Shown in pieces: positions 1 through 4,827 of a stretch of DNA of 8,041 nucleotides. The stretch is taken from positions 1 to 8,041 of the forward strand of contig JAITAD010000076.1 in NCBI GenBank assembly GCA_031284275.1, given 5' to 3'. The notes under the pieces were generated by a model, which was not told the origin of the DNA, did not search any database, and was given only the letters and a program-made list of their open reading frames with translations. Within the stretch, counting starts at the first letter, position 1. Every line of letters begins with the position of its first letter. This DNA comes from Tannerellaceae bacterium. Lineage in GTDB: Bacteria > Bacteroidota > Bacteroidia > Bacteroidales > Tannerellaceae. A program made the position numbers and the translations under genes.

Positions 1-2
1 GG

Positions 3-773
3 GACGGTGCAGGAGGCGTATGGGCGCAAGAATATAAATATGAAGTGGGGGGAACGGGGGGTATGGGGTCATACATGGGAGATGTGAACAAGACGGTGCC
101 GTTGCTGGAGAGTCGGGCGATGGGAGGAGCGCTGTTTCGGGGAAACCCGAACTTCCGTTGGGCGTACAAAGCACAGTTGCTCTGGGGTCAGGTAGAAGGA
201 AGTTCGATGGGGTTGGAGAACGTCTTCCCCAAAGCACGAGATGGAGTGTCGTTTCGGCGTTCGTGGATAGAGATGAGCGGGCAGGGGGAGTTCAATTTCT
301 TCCCTTACAGCGATAAATACGGTTACCTGAACACGCGGCGACTGACACCTTACATGGCCTTCGGGGCGGGTTTGACGATAGCGCCGGGCAGAGGGCAGCC
401 GATGGTGACGATGCACATTCCGGTGGGTGTCGGGGTGAAGTACAAGCTGATGAATCGGATGAACGTCGGAGGGGAACTGACATTCCGCAAGCTGATGAGC
501 GACGGTTTCGAGGGTGTCGCTTCACTGCAAGACCCTTACGACATTCCGAGCAGTTGGCTGAAAAACAAGGACTGGTACGTCTGCCTCCAATTTTCTCTCA
601 CTTGGGACTTCGGCCCCCGTGCCGTCCCTTGCAACAACACCGACGGCACCCCCGCCAAAAAAGAAGCCAAAGCCAAACCTCCAAAGAAAAAATCTTCCTC
701 CAAAGGGAAAAGCACGGAAAAAGGTAACAGCGGAAAAAATCTTCCTACTTTTACGGTCGGTAAGCTACAGTAA
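3..773 (+). CDS. DUF6089-type outer-membrane beta-barrel protein, 5' end missing
   Basis: Probable outer-membrane beta-barrel protein of the DUF6089 kind; no enzymatic role is known. The frame is open back to the left edge, so the true start lies outside the window. The GTG at 45 is internal, because in-frame codons before it read GVWAQEYKYEVGG, which looks like the end of a signal peptide (cleavage after AQ) running into the mature protein. The visible 256 residues contain a YMGD(V)NKT motif, alternating aromatic/polar strands (for example RWAYKAQLLWG, LTPYMAFGAGLTI) and a last strand FSLTWDFGPR, as in family members. After that strand comes an unusual tail of roughly 45 residues rich in Lys, Ser and Pro. 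The stop codon is only four bases before the hicA start. Family assignment is from remembered motifs; the barrel call is firmer than the DUF number. Confidence 0.75.
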   Translation, partial: DGAGGVWAQEYKYEVGGTGGMGSYMGDVNKTVPLLESRAMGGALFRGNPNFRWAYKAQLLWGQVEGSSMGLENVFPKARDGVSFRRSWIEMSGQGEFNFFPYSDKYGYLNTRRLTPYMAFGAGLTIAPGRGQPMVTMHIPVGVGVKYKLMNRMNVGGELTFRKLMSDGFEGVASLQDPYDIPSSWLKNKDWYVCLQFSLTWDFGPRAVPCNNTDGTPAKKEAKAKPPKKKSSSKGKSTEKGNSGKNLPTFTVGKLQ

Positions 774-777
774 GGTG

Positions 778-1010
778 ATGAAATATTCCGAAATCAAGGA
801 AATACTAAAGGAGTTTGAGTGCAGGAAGTCCGGAAGAACGAAAAAACGCCATGAAGAATGGATATTGTTACAGGAAAGTTGTTCCTCCTGCCTCGTCACG
901 GTGCAAAGGAGGCTTCGGAGGGTATGATCGCAACAATCAGTGAATTGTCGGGAGTTCCCCTCAAAAACCATAAGGATTTCAAACGTAAACAGAAACAAAT
1001 AAAAAAATAG
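778..1010 (+). pseudogene. hicA: HicA-like mRNA interferase toxin, frameshifted
   Basis: HicA toxins are small double-stranded-RNA-binding-fold proteins that cleave mRNA and are neutralised by HicB. Here the two halves lie in different frames. From ATG 778 the frame reads MKYSEIKEILKEF, then RHEEW near residues 24-28, where His25 sits at the place of the catalytic His. That frame goes out of register after position 861 and stops at 925-927, giving 49 residues. The other half continues one frame over (858-1010) as TGKLFLLPRHGAKEAS and ISELSGVPLKNHKDF, the usual HicA core and C-terminus, ending in TAG. One missing base between about 856 and 875 explains it: restoring it gives 77 residues, a normal HicA length. 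It starts four bases after the barrel gene and ends four bases before hicB. It could be a true inactivating mutation or a sequencing error; recoding is less likely. Confidence 0.78.
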
Positions 1011-1014
1011 CCGG

Positions 1015-1413
1015 ATGTTACGAATAACTTCAATTATCGAACGGACAGATGGGGAATATACCGCCTGTATCAAAAAAGATGATGCGGCGAAGTTTGGATA
1101 TGGGTTGTTTGGAATGGGTAAAACACCTGTGGAAGCGGCGGAAGACTTTCTCCTCAGTTACGAGTTTATGAACAGGGACTTTGAGCAGGAGGGGCAGCCG
1201 CTCAAAGAGGCGTTTTTTATGTTTGAGCAAGCCTATGAATCTCCTGATATCCTGCCCGATCACATAGTATTGAATGAAAAGATAACCAATGCCAAACTTC
1301 GCAAACTTTGGAGCAAATCGGAAGAAGCCGCCCCAAAACAGCCGAAATCGATGGAACCGGTGCAACAGGTGAAAACGGCAAAGGCACAACGCCTGCGTTC
1401 GGTTGCACACTGA
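1015..1413 (+). CDS. hicB: HicB-family antitoxin with unusual C-terminal half
   Basis: Likely antitoxin partner of the preceding hicA. Residues 4-70 look like the partial RNase-H-like fold of HicB: an IIERTDGEYTACI strand pair, then GYGLFGMGKTPVEAAEDFL and a helix ending near FFMFE. HicB binds and blocks HicA and usually represses the operon through a C-terminal helix-turn-helix or ribbon-helix-helix. I cannot see such a domain here: residues 71-132 are charged, rich in Lys, Gln and Pro, and lack the usual HTH pattern seen in Bacteroidetes relatives. The other two forward frames over this stretch soon stop, so a simple frameshift does not recover one. At 132 residues the protein has normal family length. 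The ATG follows the hicA stop by four bases with no clear ribosome-binding site, which suggests translation coupled to hicA. Confidence 0.75.
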   Translation: MLRITSIIERTDGEYTACIKKDDAAKFGYGLFGMGKTPVEAAEDFLLSYEFMNRDFEQEGQPLKEAFFMFEQAYESPDILPDHIVLNEKITNAKLRKLWSKSEEAAPKQPKSMEPVQQVKTAKAQRLRSVAH

Positions 1414-1433
1414 GAAAAACCAAAAGAGGGAAC

Positions 1434-1471
1434 AAAAAAGTTGCGCCGGGGCTTGGACAACCTCGGCGCAA
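1434..1471 (-). terminator. Intrinsic terminator of tpiA, probably bidirectional
   Basis: Arms 1441-1451 and 1461-1471 form an 11-pair GC-rich stem (one G-T pair) around a 9-base loop. Read on the minus strand, the hairpin is followed by a run of six T (complement of A 1434-1439), the classic intrinsic terminator, placed 32 bases past the tpiA stop. On the plus strand only a weak TTGTTT follows, but the same stem could also stop hicAB transcripts. It lies between two convergent genes. Confidence 0.85.
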
Positions 1472-1502
1472 TTGTTTCGGATAGCGGGTGAAAGGGGAGG
1501 GG

Positions 1503-2258
1503 TTAGCAGGCTTCGATGAGGGGGAGGAAAGTGGCGGCGGTGAGGGCGGCGCCACCGATGAGGCCGCCATCGACGTCGGGCTGTGCGATGAGTTCTTCGA
1601 CATTACCTGCGTTCATGCTGCCGCCATAGAGGATACGGCAGGCATCGGCCACCGTACGGCCATACTTGTCGGCAAGGGTAGAACGGATATGGGCATGTAT
1701 CTCCTGCGCCTGTGCAGCGGTCGCCGTCTTGCCGGTACCGATAGCCCAGACAGGTTCATAGGCAAGGACGATATCATTAAAGTCTTCGGGGCCGAGATGG
1801 AAGAGTGAACCTTTGATCTGCTCATCAACGACCTCGAAGTGTTTGCCGGCTTCGCGCTCTGCCAGCGATTCACCGATGCAGAAGATAACTTTCAGCCGAT
1901 ACTTGAAAGCCTGTTCTACCTTGACTTTGAGTATCTCCGGCGTCTCGTGGAAGAGGGTACGGCGTTCGGAATGGCCGATGATGACATAGCTCGCTCCGGC
2001 GCCGTACAGCATCTCGGCGGACACTTCGCCGGTGAAAGCTCCTTTTTCGTAGAAAGAGCAGTCCTGGCCGCCGAGGTGTATCCTGTTGGAATCGATGATG
2101 TTCTCAATAGGCAGGATGTGGGTGTGGGGAACGCAGAGGATGACGTCGCAATTGGGAGTCTTACCCCGCAAAGCGAAGTTGATCTCTCTGGCCAGACACA
2201 ACCCAAAGCCTACGGTGTTGTTCATTTTCCAATTTCCGGCGATAATCTTTTTTCGCAT
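1503..2258 (-). CDS. tpiA: Triosephosphate isomerase
   Basis: Cytoplasmic glycolytic and gluconeogenic enzyme interconverting dihydroxyacetone phosphate and glyceraldehyde 3-phosphate. The 251-residue product has the normal length and all key parts of the TIM barrel: NWKMN with catalytic Lys11, electrophilic His96 in IIGHSERR, catalytic Glu168 in [15 protein letters not shown] (this segment includes flexible loop 6), and the phosphate-binding LYGGSM (210-215) and GGLIGGAAL (231-239). The ATG at 2258 gives the canonical [13 protein letters not shown] start. A near-consensus promoter lies about 50 bases upstream and a strong terminator directly downstream, so the gene can be transcribed alone, although read-through from the gene 134 bases upstream on the same strand is possible. 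No damage is seen. Confidence 0.98.
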   Translation of the reverse strand: MRKKIIAGNWKMNNTVGFGLCLAREINFALRGKTPNCDVILCVPHTHILPIENIIDSNRIHLGGQDCSFYEKGAFTGEVSAEMLYGAGASYVIIGHSERRTLFHETPEILKVKVEQAFKYRLKVIFCIGESLAEREAGKHFEVVDEQIKGSLFHLGPEDFNDIVLAYEPVWAIGTGKTATAAQAQEIHAHIRSTLADKYGRTVADACRILYGGSMNAGNVEELIAQPDVDGGLIGGAALTAATFLPLIEAC

Positions 2259-2314
2259 GACAATTGTATTGTTTTTAGGTGATTAAATGCTTACTTACTC
2301 CTATTCAGCGCCCG

Positions 2315-2345
2315 CAAAGGTAACGCTTTCTTCGTTCCACCCAAA
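2315..2345 (-). promoter_or_regulatory. Promoter of tpiA, Bacteroidetes-type
   Basis: On the minus strand a -33 element TTTG (2345-2342) is followed after exactly 19 bases by a -7 element TACCTTTG (2322-2315), a full match to the Bacteroidetes consensus TTTG-N19-21-TAnnTTTG. The predicted start near 2311 gives a leader of about 52 bases to the tpiA ATG at 2258. I see no clear Shine-Dalgarno close to the ATG. Confidence 0.8.
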
Positions 2346-2392
2346 GACGAGGACATTCTTTTTCGTTCAGGGAAAGCATCAAGCGAGGCCTT

Positions 2393-3526
2393 TTACGGGA
2401 GGTTGTTGAGCGAGGGAATATCGATGGGATGCCATTTGGCGAGTATGCGGGCGTCGCGGAGGAGGAGGACGGCGGGGTTGGCACGGACGATGGTGCGCAG
2501 GATGGTGGCATCGGCGGTCAGAAAGGGATAATCGGCGGCGGTACGGTCTCGCCAGCGTGCGATGGCGGTAGGAGGGGAGGCCGTCAGGGCATAGAAAGGA
2601 ATATTGTGGAGGGAGGCCTGTCCGTAGAGGGCGTTGAGGACTTCGACGTTGCCGTCGTCGGCCGTCTCGACGGAGGGGATGACAAGGAGATAAAGATAGG
2701 CGGTGTCGGCAAGGATGGCTTCGGTGACGTCTACGCCGGCGTCATCGTGGAGGACGAAGCCGGCGACGGGCGGACGGTAGCCTTCCCGCACCAGACGTGT
2801 CTCGGCGGAGACGAATGTCCATGCGGTATCGGCCATCGGGGCGTCGCTGAGCGTAAAGCGGCGTTCGTGGCCGTCCTTGCTGTAGACAAAGGTATAGTCA
2901 TACTCATCGGGGAGGGCATCGGGAGGGGTGAGGGTGAGGGCGCGCAAGTCGGCGCCAACCTTGAAGGGACGGAAGTCGATGGGCGGCAGATGGCGGTAAT
3001 TCCTCACCGTAAAGAGGATGACGGACAGCGACAGGAGGATGATAAAGGCAGGTTGTCGGCGGGGGGCAAAAATCCGGTAACCGTCGGCGTTCCGCAGACA
3101 GAGGGCGACGGCCATCACCGTGAGGACGATGTTCTTGCCGAAAGTCTGCCCGTTGGTGAGGTGTATGGCATCGCCAAAGCACCCGCAGTCGGTCACGGGA
3201 TTGGCGATAACCAGATAGAGAGTGACCAATGTCATGACACTCATGAAAGCCAACGCCGCCCAAGCGGACAACCGTCGGCAGACTCCGAACAGGAGGCATC
3301 CCCCCAAAATAAACTCTCCCGTGCATAAGGCTCCGCCAAGCAGTAACGAAAGTATTTCGGACGTTTCACTGCCGCCGAAGCGGAAAGCGGCCAGATATTC
3401 GGCGACCTTGATTCCTCCCCCGACGGGGTCTACGGCTTTGACAAAGCCGGAAAAGAGTAAGACGATACCCAATAAGGCCTGAACTGTCCGTATTACCGCT
3501 TTCATACCGCTGCCTGTTATTTTCAT
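2393..3526 (-). CDS. MauE/DoxX-like membrane protein with C-terminal thioredoxin-like domain
   Basis: Inner-membrane protein of 377 residues. The N-terminal half has hydrophobic segments at about 12-29, 58-80, 88-108, 131-144 and 159-175, in the style of DoxX/MauE four-helix proteins, with a VDPVGGGIKVAEYL motif (32-45) after helix one and a conserved DCGCFGD motif (113-119). MauE relatives are linked to disulfide or redox maturation of exported proteins, so Cys114 and Cys116 are candidate redox residues. The soluble C-terminal half (about 190-377) ends in a pattern like the last strands of thioredoxin (NPAVLLLRDARILAKW), but no CXXC is visible in it. The start at 3526 overlaps the preceding stop by four bases (ATGA), implying coupled translation; Met8 at 3505 is an alternative. 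It is the third gene of the minus-strand unit. Exact function is unknown; a redox role is inference. Confidence 0.82.
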   Translation of the reverse strand: MKITGSGMKAVIRTVQALLGIVLLFSGFVKAVDPVGGGIKVAEYLAAFRFGGSETSEILSLLLGGALCTGEFILGGCLLFGVCRRLSAWAALAFMSVMTLVTLYLVIANPVTDCGCFGDAIHLTNGQTFGKNIVLTVMAVALCLRNADGYRIFAPRRQPAFIILLSLSVILFTVRNYRHLPPIDFRPFKVGADLRALTLTPPDALPDEYDYTFVYSKDGHERRFTLSDAPMADTAWTFVSAETRLVREGYRPPVAGFVLHDDAGVDVTEAILADTAYLYLLVIPSVETADDGNVEVLNALYGQASLHNIPFYALTASPPTAIARWRDRTAADYPFLTADATILRTIVRANPAVLLLRDARILAKWHPIDIPSLNNLP

Positions 3527-4068
3527 TCGCCGGCTTCTTCCAACTGTATGAGTCCGAAGAGTGCGTAGTTGATCATATCCATATAATTGGCGGCCACGCC
3601 TTCGGAGACGAACGTCCGGCCGCCGTTGTCTTCAATCTGTTTCGTCCGATGGATTTTCATGAGGATAATATCGGTGTAGGTCGAGAGGCGCATACTTCGC
3701 CAAGCCTCGTCATAGTCGTGATTCTTGGCGAGCATGAGGTCGGTGGCGGCAGCGATATGCTTGTCGTAGAACGCCATAGCCTCAGCAAGAGGGATGTCGC
3801 TGTTTTCCCTGACACCGCTTTCCAACTGTATCAGGCCGATGACACCGTAATTGACGATGGAGATGAACTCCGTTTCGATACCTTCGTCAATACATGAACA
3901 GCCCTTGATTTCGAGGCTTCGGATACGCGCCGCCTTGATGAAGAGCTGGTCGGTGACCGAAGTCGGCCGCAAGACCTGCCACGAGGAGCCGTAATCGGCC
4001 ATCTTCTGCTCGAAAATATGTCGGCACTTACCGATTGCCCGTCTGAACTGTTCGTTGGTGTTTGCCAT
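3523..4068 (-). CDS. DUF1599 protein, two tandem copies of the domain
   Basis: A 181-residue cytoplasmic protein made of two copies of the DUF1599 domain, also described as a nucleotide-modification-associated domain. Its biochemical activity is not known to me. Both copies share the order K..DY, W..(L/M)R, TD....K..R....E, EG, then NY...GLIQLE: in the first MADYGSSWQVLRP to YGVIGLIQLE, in the second KNHDYDEAWRSMR to YALFGLIQLE. No signal peptide or membrane segment is seen. I chose ATG 4068 (MANTNEQFRR), which is where relatives begin. A longer frame from GTG 4128 would add 20 residues, but that stretch holds two promoter-like boxes and is poorly protein-like. Its stop overlaps the start of the next gene by four bases. 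It probably belongs to a unit with DUF4294 upstream and the MauE/DoxX-like gene downstream. Confidence 0.88.
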   Translation of the reverse strand: MANTNEQFRRAIGKCRHIFEQKMADYGSSWQVLRPTSVTDQLFIKAARIRSLEIKGCSCIDEGIETEFISIVNYGVIGLIQLESGVRENSDIPLAEAMAFYDKHIAAATDLMLAKNHDYDEAWRSMRLSTYTDIILMKIHRTKQIEDNGGRTFVSEGVAANYMDMINYALFGLIQLEEAGE

Positions 4069-4070
4069 AG

Positions 4071-4105
4071 CGTACCAAAAGTATGTGATTACGTGCCAAA
4101 AGTAT
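4071..4105. repeat. Short 21-base-spaced direct repeat
   Basis: The plus-strand sequence CGTACCAAAAGTAT (4071-4084) recurs as CGTGCCAAAAGTAT (4092-4105) with one mismatch. The period of 21 bases equals two helical turns, so a protein would meet both copies on the same face of the DNA. The copies contain the promoter-like boxes listed separately. Confidence 0.7.
4076..4104 (-). promoter_or_regulatory. Two tandem TACTTTTG boxes upstream of the DUF1599 gene
   Basis: On the minus strand two identical copies of the -7-like box TACTTTTG (fit to TAnnTTTG) occur at 4104-4097 and 4083-4076, 21 bases apart. Neither has a TTTG at the ideal 19-21 base spacing, so promoter activity is uncertain. The nearer box ends eight bases before the ATG at 4068, which would give an almost leaderless transcript. 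They may act as an internal promoter inside the three-gene unit. Confidence 0.45.
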
Positions 4106-4124
4106 ATATTTTTCGATATGAGCA

Positions 4125-4724
4125 TCACAGTACGCCACTCTCTACGAGAACGACGATGCGCTCGGTAAGGGCGTCTTTGCCTTGGGGGTTATAGTCGCTC
4201 TTGAGGCTGGCGCCGAACATGCCGGCGAAGAAGTTCCAGAAGCCGGCACGGAAACTGCCGAGATAGGCTTTGAGGAGGTTGTAGCTGGTCTGGTTACACT
4301 CGCGGTCAATGAGGCGGATGAGGAGTTTGCCTTGAGAAAGGCTGAGGCGTTTGAGTTCGGGCATGTATTGGGCGAAGAGGTCTTTTTCCATACGTTTGAG
4401 ATGGTCTTGACGCGCTTTGTCGTCGGGGAGGGTCTCCATGTACTCGTAGGTCTCGATAAGGGTGTTGTAGACGAGCTTGGCATAGGGGAGGGTGATTTTG
4501 ACGTCGCGGACGAGCTTGTCGTAACGTCGGCGTTCGCGCTTGTTCCGGAAAGTGAGTTGGGGGTAGACGGTGATCGTGCGGATCCGGACGAGGGGGACCG
4601 TATCCATCCCTATCACCTCCGCAGGCAACAGTCCGGGAGGCAGGACGATATCCTGCGCCGCAACTTCGACAGCGGCGAAGGCGCACAGCAGGCCGATTAC
4701 CCAAAACAGCTTCGGACGTTTCAT
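4125..4724 (-). CDS. DUF4294 family exported protein
   Basis: A 199-residue protein of the DUF4294 family, which is common in Bacteroidetes; I know of no established function. Residues 1-24 (MKRPKLFWVIGLLCAF to VEVAAQ) form a typical signal peptide, so the mature protein is probably periplasmic or outer-membrane associated. Family hallmarks follow: ITVYPQLTFRNKRE, RYDKLVRDVKITLPYAKLV (68-86), a charged helical region, and the best conserved block LSLSQGKLLIRLIDRE (127-142) with TSYNLLKAYLGSFRAGFW after it. I chose ATG 4724; an in-frame ATG at 4823 would add 33 basic residues before the signal peptide and read through both promoters. It is first in the minus-strand unit: its TGA shares bases with a GTG/ATG pair just upstream of the DUF1599 gene. 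Confidence 0.87.
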   Translation of the reverse strand: MKRPKLFWVIGLLCAFAAVEVAAQDIVLPPGLLPAEVIGMDTVPLVRIRTITVYPQLTFRNKRERRRYDKLVRDVKITLPYAKLVYNTLIETYEYMETLPDDKARQDHLKRMEKDLFAQYMPELKRLSLSQGKLLIRLIDRECNQTSYNLLKAYLGSFRAGFWNFFAGMFGASLKSDYNPQGKDALTERIVVLVESGVL

Positions 4725-4730
4725 CGGGCG

Positions 4731-4761
4731 CAAAGGTACATTTTTGATGCGTCGGGGAAAA
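4731..4761 (-). promoter_or_regulatory. Promoter of the DUF4294 unit, start nearly at the ATG
   Basis: On the minus strand TACCTTTG (4738-4731) is a full -7 match. At the consensus 19-base spacing the -33 position (4761-4758) reads TTTT instead of TTTG. The box ends six bases before the ATG at 4724, so the transcript would have a leader of only a few bases or none. It overlaps the thrA promoter. Confidence 0.6.
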
Positions 4762-4773
4762 GCGTTACCTTTG
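4743..4773 (+). promoter_or_regulatory. Promoter of thrA, Bacteroidetes-type
   Basis: TTTG at 4743-4746, 19 bases, then TACCTTTG at 4766-4773 match the Bacteroidetes promoter consensus fully. The expected start near 4777 leaves a leader of about 50 bases before the thrA ATG at 4828. The leader holds no evident threonine-rich leader peptide or attenuator, only a start-stop pair (ATGTAG at 4810-4815). Confidence 0.8.
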
Positions 4774-4827
4774 CGCTGCTCCGCTCGGGAAGGCCGGCGG
4801 GGCTTCTTGATGTAGACAGACACACTG

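Noticed and set aside
746..753. TACTTTTA as a possible hicAB promoter box
   Set aside because: It lacks the final G of the -7 consensus and there is no TTTG at 19-21 bases upstream.
1839..2282. Plus-strand frame opposite tpiA
   Set aside because: It is the antisense of a full-length, motif-complete tpiA.
2429..3328. Gly/Asp-rich frame of about 300 codons on the plus strand opposite the MauE/DoxX-like gene
   Set aside because: Low-complexity antisense shadow; the minus-strand frame has membrane segments, conserved motifs and coupled start.
4105..4128. Upstream GTG/ATG starts for the DUF1599 gene overlapping the DUF4294 stop
   Set aside because: The added 20 residues are Tyr/Trp/Ile rich, encoded by AT-rich promoter-like DNA, and precede the point where family members begin.
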